DNA of 47,048 bases from Xanthobacteraceae bacterium (GTDB lineage: Bacteria > Pseudomonadota > Alphaproteobacteria > Rhizobiales > Xanthobacteraceae): assembly GCA_030041005.1 (NCBI GenBank), contig JASHOR010000059.1:1-47048 (forward strand), in the 5' to 3' direction. A model generated the notes under the pieces. That model did not search any database, was not told where the DNA came from, and saw only the letters and a program-made list of their open reading frames with translations. The position numbers were made by a program, and so were the translations under genes. Shown here piece after piece: positions 1 through 9,000 of this stretch. Each line of letters begins with the position of its first letter. Within the stretch, counting starts at the first letter, position 1.

Positions 1-214
1 CGAGTTCCAAGTCAGCAGCAAGGACGTGAACCACGGCTTTGGGCTTTATGATCCCGAGTTCCGCATCGTCGCGGAGGTTCAGGCGATGCCCGGCTACACC
101 AATGTGCTGCGCTACACTTTCAAAGAGCCGGGCACCTATCAGGTGCTGTGTCTGGAATATTGCGGCGTCGCCCACCACGCAATGCAAGCGCAGATCAAAG
201 TAACCGACCATTGA
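1..214 (+). CDS. Heme-copper oxidoreductase subunit II (CuA domain), 3' part only
   Basis: The reading frame is open from the window edge (first full codon at base 2) to TGA at 212-214, so only about 70 C-terminal residues are visible. They form the end of a cupredoxin fold with a complete binuclear CuA signature, C-LEY-C-GVA-H-HA-M (Cys-x3-Cys-x3-His-x2-Met). This periplasmic domain takes electrons from a soluble donor and passes them to subunit I. The next gene starts 52 bp downstream on the same strand and encodes the matching heme-copper subunit I. The four-gene order resembles norS-norY-senC-orf1 of sNOR-type NO reductases, in which this gene would be norS. The alternative is subunit II of a B-type oxidase. 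The CuA call is firm; the choice between oxidase and NO reductase rests on the neighbour. Confidence 0.88.
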   Translation, partial: EFQVSSKDVNHGFGLYDPEFRIVAEVQAMPGYTNVLRYTFKEPGTYQVLCLEYCGVAHHAMQAQIKVTDH

Positions 215-266
215 TTCGGCGCGGGACCTAAGGCGTCGAGCGACTGAGCGATTCAGGGAGGAAACC

Positions 267-1724
267 ATGACGATGGCAGCCACCGCAGGCCGGAGCGCGA
301 TCAGCCCGCGTGCCGCCGTACTTTCCTATCTCGCGGTTTCGGGGATCGTCCTCCTGCTGATGATGCTGTTCGGTCTGACCATGCGGCTCGCCCAGGCGCA
401 ATGGATCAGCGTGTCGCCTGATTTCTTCTACGTGGTCATGACCATGCACGGCGCCGGCATGGTCGGCATTGCAGGCTTATGCAGCGCGGCGGTGATGTGG
501 CACTTCGTGCGTCGCCACGTGCCGGTCTCGACCGCAGTGTTCCTCACCAATCTGGTGTTCTTCCTGATCGGCGCCGTGCTGATCCTCGGCTCCGGTTTCA
601 TCGGCGGGTTCGGCGCTGCCTGGACGTTCCTGTTCCCCTTGCCGGCGCATTCCATGGGGCTGTGGTCGGTCAATGCCGCGGCCGCTTACCTCGTCGGTCT
701 GATTTTCATCGGCGTCGGATTTCTGCTGCTGCATCTCGACATCGCCCGCGGCATCCTCTCCGTCTACGGTGGGCTCGGCGCCGCGCTGGGCGTGAAGCAG
801 GCTTTCGGGCTGACCGACAAGGCCGGCCCGCCGCCGGCCGTCACCGCTTCGACAATGGCGCTGATCGCCAACATCCTCGGCATCTTGGTGGGCGCCGCGG
901 TGCTCATTATCTCGCTGGTTAATCTGTACGTGCCGAGCTTCACCTTCAACGCGCTCGCGGCGAAGAACCTGATCTACTATTTTGGCCACACCTTCATCAA
1001 CGTCACGATCTACATGGCGGTGATCGCCGTCTACGAGATTCTGCCGATCTATGCTCACCGCGCCTGGAAGACCAACTGGGCGTTCTATCTGGCCTGGGTT
1101 CTGTCGACCGTGTTCGTGCTCACAGTCTATACCCATCACCTGCTGATGGATTTTGCCATGCCGACCTGGACGCTGGTCGCCGGACAAATCATTTCCTGGC
1201 TGAGTGGCCTGCCGGTGCTGCTGGTGACCGCATTCGGAACGCTGACCGTCGTGTATCGTTCGGGATTGCGCTGGAATCCGGCGGCGGCTTTGGTGTTCCT
1301 CGGCGTGGCCGGCTGGGCGATCGGGGTCATCCCGGCGATCGCCGACGGCACCATCGCGGTCAACAGCGTCATGCACAACACGCAATGGGTGCCGGGTCAC
1401 TTCCACACCTATCTGCTGCTCGGCATGATCGCGATGGTGCTCGGTTTCATGACCTATCTCACCAACCCGCAGCCGCGCTACGGCTTCGCTTGGCTGGGCT
1501 ATTGGCTCTATCTCGGCGGCGGCGTCGTGTTCGTACTGGCGTTCCTGCTCGCCGGCAGCGTCAGCGTGCCGCGCCGCTACGCCGTGCACGTCGCCCAATG
1601 GCTGCCCTACGACCGGATGGGATCGATCGGCGCGGCCTTCGCCATCGCCGGCGTTCTGATCCTGGTGGTGCGCTTCTTCGTCGGCATACGGGCTGCGGCG
1701 ACCGCGCCAGATCCAAGCTCATGA
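267..1724 (+). CDS. Heme-copper superfamily subunit I, B-family-like, probable sNOR-type (NorY-like)
   Basis: A 485-residue polytopic membrane protein with a strong GGAGG ribosome site before ATG 267. The heme and copper ligands can be placed: His61 (TMHGAGM, low-spin heme), His241 (first CuB ligand), His290-His291 (YTHH, CuB), and His378/His380 in WVPGHFH (high- and low-spin hemes). The HNT..WVPGHFH block is typical of B-family (ba3-like) enzymes. In those oxidases the first CuB histidine is followed four residues later by the cross-linked tyrosine (HPVVY); here the sequence is H241-T-F-I-N245, so Asn replaces Tyr. Loss of this Tyr is characteristic of NO reductases in the superfamily. Together with the SCO gene and the small membrane protein downstream this suggests an sNOR. 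A cbb3-like enzyme taking its Tyr from another helix is the alternative; Tyr288 lies two residues before the His pair. Confidence 0.85.
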   Translation: MTMAATAGRSAISPRAAVLSYLAVSGIVLLLMMLFGLTMRLAQAQWISVSPDFFYVVMTMHGAGMVGIAGLCSAAVMWHFVRRHVPVSTAVFLTNLVFFLIGAVLILGSGFIGGFGAAWTFLFPLPAHSMGLWSVNAAAAYLVGLIFIGVGFLLLHLDIARGILSVYGGLGAALGVKQAFGLTDKAGPPPAVTASTMALIANILGILVGAAVLIISLVNLYVPSFTFNALAAKNLIYYFGHTFINVTIYMAVIAVYEILPIYAHRAWKTNWAFYLAWVLSTVFVLTVYTHHLLMDFAMPTWTLVAGQIISWLSGLPVLLVTAFGTLTVVYRSGLRWNPAAALVFLGVAGWAIGVIPAIADGTIAVNSVMHNTQWVPGHFHTYLLLGMIAMVLGFMTYLTNPQPRYGFAWLGYWLYLGGGVVFVLAFLLAGSVSVPRRYAVHVAQWLPYDRMGSIGAAFAIAGVLILVVRFFVGIRAAATAPDPSS

Positions 1725-2335
1725 GGCGCGGCTTTCCGGTTCTGCTTGCCGCCGTGCTGGCGACCGGAATGACCGCGCTCGCATGCGAGACCGATGGCTT
1801 TCGCGTTGTCACCAGCGCGGGCGCGCGGCAATTGGCGGTCGAACGCGCGCCGCAAGCGCTGCCGGATGCGCGGCTGCGGGACCAGGACGGCAGGCTTTTC
1901 ACGCTTGGCGCGTATCGGGGGCGGGCAGTGCTCGTTGATTTCATCTATACGCGCTGCCCGACGATCTGCGGCCTTCTCGGCGACGACTTCGCACGCATGC
2001 TGCGATTGATGAAGGCGAGGCGGTCGACCGCGCCGATCGATCTCCTCAGCATCAGCTTCGATCCGCAAGACGACGACCGGGACGCATTGCGGCTTTATGG
2101 CGAGCGGTTCGGCGCCAAGGCGCCGCGCTGGCGCATCGCCGCGCCGATCGACACGCACGCGCTTGCCCGCCTGCTGCGCAGTTTCGGGGTCGTCGTCATT
2201 CCCGACGGCATGGGCGGTTTCGTTCACAACGACGCCGTTTATCTGATCGATGCGCAGGGGCGCCTCGCCCGCATTCTCGATCCCGACGCGCCGGCGCGGC
2301 TTGTGGCCGCCGCGAGCAAGGTCGCTGCGCCATGA
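1721..2335 (+). CDS. SCO/SenC-family copper chaperone
   Basis: A 204-residue thioredoxin-fold protein. The ATG overlaps the TGA of subunit I (ATGA, 1721-1724), indicating translational coupling. The first 23 or so residues form a hydrophobic signal or anchor segment ending near ALAC. The copper site is complete: Cys-Pro-Thr-Ile-Cys in the YTRCPTICG segment and the distal His in GGFVHND. SCO proteins deliver copper to, or reduce the cysteines of, the CuA site in subunit II, which fits its place directly after the two enzyme subunits. An in-frame extension runs upstream to about 1385 but lies inside the subunit I gene and has no signal peptide, so the overlapping ATG is the better start. In sNOR clusters this position is called senC. 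Confidence 0.9.
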   Translation: MRRGFPVLLAAVLATGMTALACETDGFRVVTSAGARQLAVERAPQALPDARLRDQDGRLFTLGAYRGRAVLVDFIYTRCPTICGLLGDDFARMLRLMKARRSTAPIDLLSISFDPQDDDRDALRLYGERFGAKAPRWRIAAPIDTHALARLLRSFGVVVIPDGMGGFVHNDAVYLIDAQGRLARILDPDAPARLVAAASKVAAP

Positions 2336-2970
2336 GCGCCCGGCGCCTCGTTGCCGCGAGCGTCGGCCTATGGCTCCTGCTTTGGCTGCCCGCCGCGCGC
2401 AGCATCCTGGAAGGCGACATGGCGCTGCACATGGCGGTGCAGGTGCCGGCGTTGATAGCGCTCGGCGTGGTCGTCGGCGTTGCGGCGAGGCGCCGCGAAC
2501 CGCATTGGCTGGCGGACGCCGACTGGCTCGGCATTCCCGGCATACTCGCCGTCGTGCTCGGAACCTCGTTCTGGATGCTGCCGCGGGCGCTCGACCAGGC
2601 GGTCTCCGACGTGCGCGTCGATCTCATCAAGTTCTTGACCCTGCCGCTCTTGGTCGGCCTGCCGCTGGGCCTGAGCTGGCGGAGGATGCCGCCACTCGGC
2701 CGTGCGTTCATCTGGGCCAATTTCATTCCCAAGCTCGGCGCCGTGGGCGCTCTCTATCTCGGCGCACCGACGCGGCTTTGCGCCTACTACCGGCTGGACC
2801 AGCAAATACTCGCGGGCTGGACCCTGATCGCCGTCGCGGTGGCGCTGGGAATGACCTGGTTCATCGCCGCCTTCCTCGGCTGGACACCGAGCAGCGCCAG
2901 GCCGCCGTCAGAGCGCCCGGCTGGCGAAACGACGCCGCAGGGCGCGCTTCACGGCGCTTCCGCCGCCTGA
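2332..2970 (+). CDS. Small polytopic membrane protein at the end of the heme-copper cluster (orf1-like)
   Basis: 212 residues, starting at an ATG that overlaps the SCO stop by 4 bp. It has about five hydrophobic segments separated by short charged loops, beginning with a segment at residues 8-25. The residues WANFIPKLGAVGALYLGAP (about 124-142) and a central PRALDQAV motif recall the cytochrome c oxidase assembly/CtaG-like membrane proteins found beside B-type and sNOR enzymes, but I cannot name a family with certainty. Tight coupling to the three genes upstream suggests a role in assembling or maturing the complex. In the norSY-senC clusters an uncharacterised membrane protein, orf1, sits in this place. 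The last 22 bp overlap the 3' end of the opposing cytochrome c gene. Confidence 0.7.
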   Translation: MSARRLVAASVGLWLLLWLPAARSILEGDMALHMAVQVPALIALGVVVGVAARRREPHWLADADWLGIPGILAVVLGTSFWMLPRALDQAVSDVRVDLIKFLTLPLLVGLPLGLSWRRMPPLGRAFIWANFIPKLGAVGALYLGAPTRLCAYYRLDQQILAGWTLIAVAVALGMTWFIAAFLGWTPSSARPPSERPAGETTPQGALHGASAA

Positions 2971-3326
2971 TGCAGATAGGCGATGGCGTCGGCGCGATCC
3001 TGCGCGTTCGCAACGTTGAATGGCATCGTCGCGTCAGCCATGAAGCCTTGCGGGCTGGTCAGCCATTTATCGAGCTTGGCGTCGTCCCATTTGAATTTGG
3101 CGGCGGCGAGACCGGGCGAATAGCCAAAGCCGGGCGCCTTTCCCGCTTGGCGATCGAATAAGCCATGCAGATTGGGACCGATCTTGTTGGGCTCGCCGGC
3201 CTTGATGTTGTGGCAGAGCGCACAGCTTTTGAACACTGCTGCCCCCTTTGCCGGATCGCCGCCGCGCCGCAGCTTGCCGATCGGCTGGAGTCTAGCGCCG
3301 CCCCAACAGCCCGCGCGGCCGTACAT
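2949..3326 (-). CDS. Class I cytochrome c lacking a signal peptide (probable 5'-truncated remnant)
   Basis: The cytochrome c core is clear: a CALCH heme site, the IGPNLHG segment, and the axial Met in DATMPFN, ending in a C-terminal helix. Homology begins at GGDPAKGAAVF (about base 3262), which is where the mature protein of this family normally starts. Upstream in frame there is no hydrophobic signal, only an arginine-rich stretch. The nearest ATG (3326) lies inside the last codons of the livH-like gene read in another frame. Without export, heme could not be attached by the periplasmic Ccm machinery. I infer that a rearrangement joined the mature part of a cytochrome gene to the livH 3' end. 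An unusual start that I missed, or translational coupling to livH, is possible but would still give a protein without signal. Confidence 0.7.
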   Translation of the reverse strand: MYGRAGCWGGARLQPIGKLRRGGDPAKGAAVFKSCALCHNIKAGEPNKIGPNLHGLFDRQAGKAPGFGYSPGLAAAKFKWDDAKLDKWLTSPQGFMADATMPFNVANAQDRADAIAYLHQAAEAP

Positions 3327-4170
3327 ACATGAAGGCGACAAGGAGCAGCAGCGCCGGGATGGTGCGATAGGCCGGCGAGATCAGATAGGCCGTGATCGTT
3401 TCCAGATAACCGACCACATAGGCCGCGATCAGCGCTCCGGGAACGCTGCCGAGACCGCCCAGCACGACGATGGCAAAGGCGCTCGCCGTCAACGGCCCGG
3501 CGCTGTAGGAAGAGATGCCGAGAAACATGCCGAGCAGCACGCCGGCAATGCCGACGAGTACGCCGTAGATCGCCCACACCGCGATATAGACCCGTGACAG
3601 CTCGACGCCGAGCAGCGTGATGCCGCGCGGGTTCATCGAGGCGGCCAGCACCGCCTTGCCGGCGCGGGTGCGATTGACCAGGAGCCAAAGCACCGCAATC
3701 ACCAGCCAGCAGACGATGGCGGTGAAAATTTCGTTCGTTGGCGTGCGCACGCCGGCGATGGCGACGACGCCTTGCACGATCGGCGCCACGGTCTTGGCGT
3801 TGTCGGTATAAAAATAGGCGATGAGCTGCTGGATCATGATGCCCCAGAGCAGCGTCGCCGTGAGGATGAAGATCTCCTTTTCCTCTTCCCGGATCTTGCG
3901 GGTGCGCTGCAGCGGATTGACCACGAGGAAATAGGTGACAAGCGAGGCGGCGAAGCCGACCGCCACCCCGATTGCCGCGCCGGTATAGGGGCCAACATGC
4001 AGACTGTCGCCGGCGGCCCACGCGGCGACCACGGCAGTGACCATCAGCGCGCCGTGGGAAAGATTGAGCACGCCGGAAACGCCGAAGATGAGCGCAAATC
4101 CGGTGGCGCCGAGCGCGTACAGAGAACTGATCGCAAAGCCGTCGATCAGGATTTGCCAGAATTCCGTCAT
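3292..4170 (-). CDS. livH: Branched-chain amino acid-type ABC transporter permease LivH
   Basis: About 292 residues from ATG 4170 (MTEFWQILIDGF); a GTG at 4194 would add eight residues. The protein has the LivH pattern: an N-terminal GFALIFGVSGVLNLSHGA block, several transmembrane helices, a cytoplasmic SMNPRGITLLGV loop near residue 190, VVLGGLGSVPGALI, and the usual ending VRPRGLLGRR. It would form half of the membrane channel of a HAAT-family importer. The substrate-binding protein gene lies upstream on the same strand, separated by a hairpin and repeats. The partner permease (livM) and the ATPases (livG, livF) are absent; instead a truncated cytochrome c begins at the stop codon. The transporter is therefore incomplete here and would need partners encoded elsewhere. 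Confidence 0.9.
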   Translation of the reverse strand: MTEFWQILIDGFAISSLYALGATGFALIFGVSGVLNLSHGALMVTAVVAAWAAGDSLHVGPYTGAAIGVAVGFAASLVTYFLVVNPLQRTRKIREEEKEIFILTATLLWGIMIQQLIAYFYTDNAKTVAPIVQGVVAIAGVRTPTNEIFTAIVCWLVIAVLWLLVNRTRAGKAVLAASMNPRGITLLGVELSRVYIAVWAIYGVLVGIAGVLLGMFLGISSYSAGPLTASAFAIVVLGGLGSVPGALIAAYVVGYLETITAYLISPAYRTIPALLLLVAFMYVRPRGLLGRR

Positions 4171-4200
4171 CGGATCACGGGCGAAGGCCACCAACTAAAA

Positions 4201-4228
4201 CTCCCCGCTCGCCAGGACGAGCGGGGAG
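4201..4228 (-). terminator. Rho-independent terminator or attenuator between livJ and livH
   Basis: A perfect 11-bp inverted repeat (ctccccgctcg / cgagcggggag) with a 6-nt loop. Read on the minus strand the GC-rich stem is followed at once by TTTTAG. It lies downstream of the livJ-like gene and about 30 bp ahead of the livH start, so it should end livJ transcription or reduce read-through into livH, giving more binding protein than permease. Confidence 0.6.
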
Positions 4229-4261
4229 GGTGATGCGGGAGCGGAGATGCCCTCTTTGTCT

Positions 4262-4424
4262 AGTGGAGCGGATTTGCCATTCGCCACCCCCAAGCCATTT
4301 GCTCATGACGCGAATGCCAAATCCAAAGCTCCACTGGCACTTATAGTTGCTCGTAGTCCTTTGATTCCAACATTCGCACGAGGGCGTGCCAAAACGAGAT
4401 GCGAATGTCGGAACCGGACCACTA
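4262..4424. repeat. Palindromic intergenic repeat cluster 1 (families D and C)
   Basis: Two imperfect palindromes in tandem. Element D: arms 4262-4284 (agtggagcggatttgc...) and 4310-4335. Element C: arms 4356-4378 (gtcctttgattccaac...) and 4400-4419, closing in ccactag. Element C recurs in the cluster near 18141-18217, and half of D recurs at 17953-17975. In both D and C one arm carries three extra bases (ttt) at the same relative place. The final ctag supplies the TAG stop of the adjacent livJ-like gene. No coding capacity seen. Confidence 0.8.
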
Positions 4425-5684
4425 GTTGGCGGCGCCGACCTTGATGAATTTCGGGAATTTCAGCGTGCCGTTGGCGAGCTTCGGCGGCCAGACATTGACC
4501 TGTTTGCCGTCCTGCCATTGCAGCATCAGGCCCGGGATGGTCGATCCGCCGATCTTGAGGGCATGCGGATTGGCCGTGTCCCGGCCTTTGAACTGGATGC
4601 GGCCGATGGTGCCGACCCAGTCGGTCTTTTCCAGCGCCGCGACGAGCTTGTCGGGGTCGGTCGAGCCGGCGCGTTTGATCGCATCGGCGATGTAATAGAC
4701 CTCATCATAGGCGGTGTAGCCGCAATATGACGGCAGATTGCCGAAGCGCTTCTGGAACGCCGCGACGAACGGCAGGGTCTTGGGCGTCACCGCGACGCCG
4801 GGGCCGGAGACGGCCTGATACAGCACGCCTTCGGTGGCGCCGTTGGTGTCGTTCCAGAAAGTGGAGTTGGTCGCCTGCGAGGAGATGCCGAGCATGGGGA
4901 TGGGCACTTCCTGCTGCTTCCACTGCACCGTCGGCTGCGTGCCCACGTGCGAAATGCCGGTGATCATCACGTCGGCCTTCTCGCCTTCGATCTTGTTGAA
5001 GATCGGCGTGAAATCGGTCGTGTCGGGCGAGAAGCGGATGTGGTCGAGGACCTTCAATCCGACCTTGGGCAGACATTTGAGATATTCGGCGTCGAGCGGG
5101 GTGGTCCAGGCGGCATCTTCGCTCATGACCACCGCGGTCTTCATATGAAGCTCTTTGACGAGAAGATCCTTGGCGGCGTCGCACACCTGGTCCGCCAGGC
5201 TGGTCGAGGTCAGGTAGCCGTGGAAGGTGTATTTGAGGTGATCGTAATTCTTGGCGATGTTCTGGGTGATGACGTCGGAGGCGGCGCCGGGCGTGACCAT
5301 GACGGTCTTCAGCCGGCCGGTCCAGGGTTCGAGCGCGAGCACGACTTCGCTGATGTAGCTGGCGATGACCGCGTTGACGTGATCCTCGGTGGCGGCGCGC
5401 TGGAATGCGCGCACCGCTTCGGCCGCCGAGGAGTGATCGTCGTAGGAGATGATCTGAATCTTGCGGCCGTTGACGCCGCCTGCGGCGTTGATCTCGTCGG
5501 CGGCGAGCTGCGCGGCCTGCGGGATCGAGGACCCCGCAACCGACGTCGCCTCGGCGATGACGCCGATCTTGATCGGCGAAGCCGACTGAGCAGCGGCCGG
5601 CGCTCCCGGCAAAAGCATCGCCAGAGCAACTGCGGCGACCCCGGCCGCGAGCATCGGCGCGCCACGCTTTTCAAGCTTGTACAT
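4422..5684 (-). CDS. Periplasmic branched-chain amino acid-type substrate-binding protein (LivJ-like)
   Basis: 420 residues from ATG 5684, preceded by AGGGAGG; a start ten codons upstream is less likely. The N-terminus has a basic stretch, a hydrophobic helix and APAAAQSA, a signal peptide. The mature part begins IKIGVIAEATSVAG and follows the type I periplasmic-binding (Peripla_BP_6) fold: AADEINAAGGVNGRKI, then SSAAEAVRAFQRAATEDHV. It would capture a small ligand, perhaps an amino acid or aromatic acid, for an ABC importer with the livH-like permease downstream. The ligand cannot be read from the sequence. The TAG stop lies within the ctag edge of the palindromic repeat, so the last residues may have been altered by repeat insertion. 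Divergent from the TonB receptor gene. Confidence 0.9.
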   Translation of the reverse strand: MYKLEKRGAPMLAAGVAAVALAMLLPGAPAAAQSASPIKIGVIAEATSVAGSSIPQAAQLAADEINAAGGVNGRKIQIISYDDHSSAAEAVRAFQRAATEDHVNAVIASYISEVVLALEPWTGRLKTVMVTPGAASDVITQNIAKNYDHLKYTFHGYLTSTSLADQVCDAAKDLLVKELHMKTAVVMSEDAAWTTPLDAEYLKCLPKVGLKVLDHIRFSPDTTDFTPIFNKIEGEKADVMITGISHVGTQPTVQWKQQEVPIPMLGISSQATNSTFWNDTNGATEGVLYQAVSGPGVAVTPKTLPFVAAFQKRFGNLPSYCGYTAYDEVYYIADAIKRAGSTDPDKLVAALEKTDWVGTIGRIQFKGRDTANPHALKIGGSTIPGLMLQWQDGKQVNVWPPKLANGTLKFPKFIKVGAAN

Positions 5685-6012
5685 TCCATGCCCTCCCTTG
5701 GGACTTGCGGTCATCTGTTTCGAGACGACTGCCTTCAGCGCAGTCTACCGCATCGGGCTTGGCCGGCAAGTCCGTCGGCCCGCCTGGTCATCGGTCGAGG
5801 CTGCAAGTGTCCTGGTCGTGGCCGGTATGCTATTTCATTGACATCGTCATACTGAGGCGGCAAGGTACTCGGGTCGCCGGACGGAGGGCGGGGCATCTCC
5901 CGGCGAAAGGGTGCGGGGGGAAGCGCGTGTGATCCTCGCCGAAGGGTGTTGGATCGCGCAGATCGTTCACGCCTGGAAGCGGCGCGCTGAATCTCCCATA
6001 AAGGGGGACTTC
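5685..6012. other. Gene-free divergent intergenic region between livJ and the TonB-receptor fusion gene
   Basis: About 330 bp with no convincing coding sequence. It must hold promoters for both divergent genes. A TTGACA hexamer lies at 5838-5843 on the plus strand, but no good -10 box follows at 17-18 bp, so I do not call a promoter. A ribosome site (aaaggggga) immediately precedes ATG 6013. An in-frame GTG at 5911 would put an arginine- and glutamate-rich stretch ahead of the signal peptide and is rejected as start. Confidence 0.5.
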
Positions 6013-9000
6013 ATGTCGTTGCGTGCGCGGCTGCTCGCGTCCACGTCGATCCTCATCACCTCGGTTTATGCCGGCGCGTTGGCACAGACGGCGCCATCCG
6101 CTTCGCCGCCGCAACCGTCGCCGCCGTCCAGTCAGGCGCCGTCCGCGCCGCCTTCGCCGGCAGCGACCGCTCCTGCAGCGCCGGTGGCGGGGACGTCGGG
6201 CGCTACGCAATTGCCGACCATCACGGTGTCCGGCAACCACGCGCCGCCGCGCCGACCGCCTCGCGCCCGCCCGCCGAAGAACGCAACGGCACAGTCCGCC
6301 ACCGTGCCGGCTCCGTCGCCGCCGGCCTCGCCCTACGAGACCGGCGCGCCCGACATCGCCGGCGGGCCCGCGATAGCGCCGACCATGGCCAGTCAGATGA
6401 CGGTTTCAGGTGAGGACCTCAACGCGCGTCCAATCACCCGGCCCGGCGAGATCGTCGAAGCGGCGCCGGGGTTGATGGCGATCATGCACGCCGATGGCGG
6501 CAAGGCCAATCAGTATTACCTGCGCGGCTGGAATCTCGACCACGGCACTGATCTGGCAACGTTCTGGGACGACATCCCGATCAATCTGCCCACGCATGCG
6601 CACGGCCAGGGTTACACCGACCTCAACTGGCTCATTCCGGAAACCGTCAGCGGGCTGGATATCCGCAAAGGGCCGTACTGGGCCGACGTCGGCGATTTTG
6701 AAAACGCCGGTAACCTGCACATCAATCTGCGAGACAGCGTCGAGCAGAACATCGAGTCAGTCACCGTGGGCAGCTTCGGCTACCAGCGATACCTCACGCT
6801 CGGCTCGACCAAGGCTGGCGACGGAAATTTGCTCTATGCCGGCGAATTCACCGGTTACGACGGCCCGTGGACTTCATCGGACGACATGAAGAAGTTCAGC
6901 GGGCTCTTGCGCTACAGCCAAGGCACGGCGACCGACGGCTTCTCGCTGACCGGGATGGCCTACACCAACACCTGGAATTCGACCGATCAGAATCCGCTGC
7001 GGTATTACACGACCGGCCAAATGGGCCTTTACGGCACGTTCGATCCGACCGACGGCGGCGATACCAGCCGTTTCTCGCTGTCGGGGAGGGTGGCGCAAAC
7101 CACCGACGACGGCTCGTGGAAGGCCAACGCGTATCTCGTCAAATACACGATGGACCTGTGGAACAACTACACCTATGACACCAACGATCCGGCCTTCGGC
7201 GATCAGTTTCACCAGCACGACGACCGCATCTACGGCGGCGGCGGCGCCTCGCGCACCTTCGACGCCAGCTTTGCCGGCCTTCCGACCGAGACCGTGGTCG
7301 GCGTGCAAGGCCGCGACGACAACATCATCACGGCACTGAATTTCTCGGACCAGCGGTACTTGCTGGCGCCGTATATCTACGATCACGTCAATGAGGGCAA
7401 CGCCGCCATCTACGCCGAGAACACGGTCCATTGGACCGACTGGCTGCGGACGGTGGTCGGCTGGCGCGGTGATTACTACGCCGCCTCGGTGGATTCGATG
7501 CTGCAACCGGCGAATTCGGGTAATCCCCAAGAGGCCATCGGCAGCCCGAAATTCCGCATGGTACTCGGGCCGTTCGACAAGACCGAGTTCTTCGTCGGCG
7601 CCGGCATGGGCTACCACAGCAACGACGCGCGCGCGACGACGGTGACCGAAGTACCCGGCGATCCGACGACGCCGGAGGGCTCGTCGCCGTTTCTGGTACG
7701 CTCGCGCGGGGCCGAGGTCGGCGTGCGCACCAAGCTCATCCCGAACCTCGACAGCTCGATCAGTCTTTTCTACCTGCATCAAGACTCGGAATTGTTCTTC
7801 GACGGCGACACCGGCGACACCACGGCGGGCTTGCCCAGCCAGCGCACCGGGGTCGAGTTCACCAACGATTACCGTCCCGTCTCCTGGGCTCACATCGATG
7901 CCGATTTGGCGCTCTCGCGCGCCCGCTTTCTCGGCTTCGATACGACGCAGGAGGCGCTTTACGAATCGCTTGCCGGTTATCCGCAGGCGCAGATCGGCAA
8001 TGCGCCGGGCAATTACGTTTACAACGCGCCGTGGATGGTGGCGTCGGCGGGGCTCACGCTCGGCGAGAAGACCGGCTGGTTCAGTGCGCTGCGCTGGCGC
8101 TACATTAGCTCGCGGCCGCTCACCGAGGATGGGGTCTTCCAGTCGCCGCCGATGAATATAATCAATGCCGGGGTCGGTTACCGGTTCGACAACGGCTGGC
8201 GCATTCAGCTTGATGCGCTCAATCTACTCGACTCGACCGCGGATTTAGCCACCTACGCCTACGGCTCGCTACTCACCTCCGACGCTATGTTCGCCATGTG
8301 CTACCCGACGGCGAAAATCCCGGCGGCGGTCTGCGCCAACGGCGTGATGGACTATATCTACCATCCGATCGAACCGTTGGCCTTCCGGCTCACGCTTGCC
8401 GGACCGCTGGAGACGATCAATACCATCGACATTCCGGCGATGGCCGCCGAGATGAAACGGTCGTTCCCGGCGGCGCCGCTGCAGGCGGGGAATTACGGTT
8501 GGACCGGGTTCTATGTCGGCGCCCATGTCGGCCTGTCGCGATCGACTACCAGCGGAAGTACCGTCAACACGGTGACCGGCGCCGCATCGGCACCGATCTA
8601 CGGCAATCCGCCGGATTGGCACGGCGGTATCCAGGTCGGCTACGATTACATGCTGCCGTCGCGTGTCGTGATCGGCCTCACCGGGGACATTTCTTCCGGC
8701 GGCACGAAAGCAACCACGATCACGGATGCGTCCGGCACCAGCACCGGCCAGCTCACCGTCTTCGACAGTGAGAGCCTCCGCGCGCGTCTCGGTTATGCCG
8801 TCAACAACGTTTTGTTTTACGGCACCGGCGGCTGGGCCTGGTCGAGCAATCAATACATCCGCACGCAACTCACCGGCACGCTCAACCTCGCGACCGCCGG
8901 TACCGATGAGGCGGTCAACAAATACCTGGATGGCTGGACCGCGGGCGCGGGGGTGGCGGTGGCGATTGCGCAAAACTGGAACGCGTTCGCCGAGTATCGC

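Noticed and set aside
477-1598. Long minus-strand open frame opposite heme-copper subunit I (373 codons)
   Set aside because: Rich in Arg, His, Gln and Asp with no motif; a high-GC shadow of the clear subunit I gene.
4201-4424. Insertion sequence or MITE with a transposase gene
   Set aside because: Only short palindromes are present; no transposase fragment or target-site duplication could be identified.
5838-5866. Sigma-70 promoter for the TonB-receptor gene (TTGACA at 5838)
   Set aside because: No acceptable -10 hexamer at 16-19 bp spacing.
5911-6012. GTG 5911 as start of the TonB-receptor fusion
   Set aside because: It would place a charged segment before the signal peptide; ATG 6013 has a good ribosome site and begins the signal sequence.
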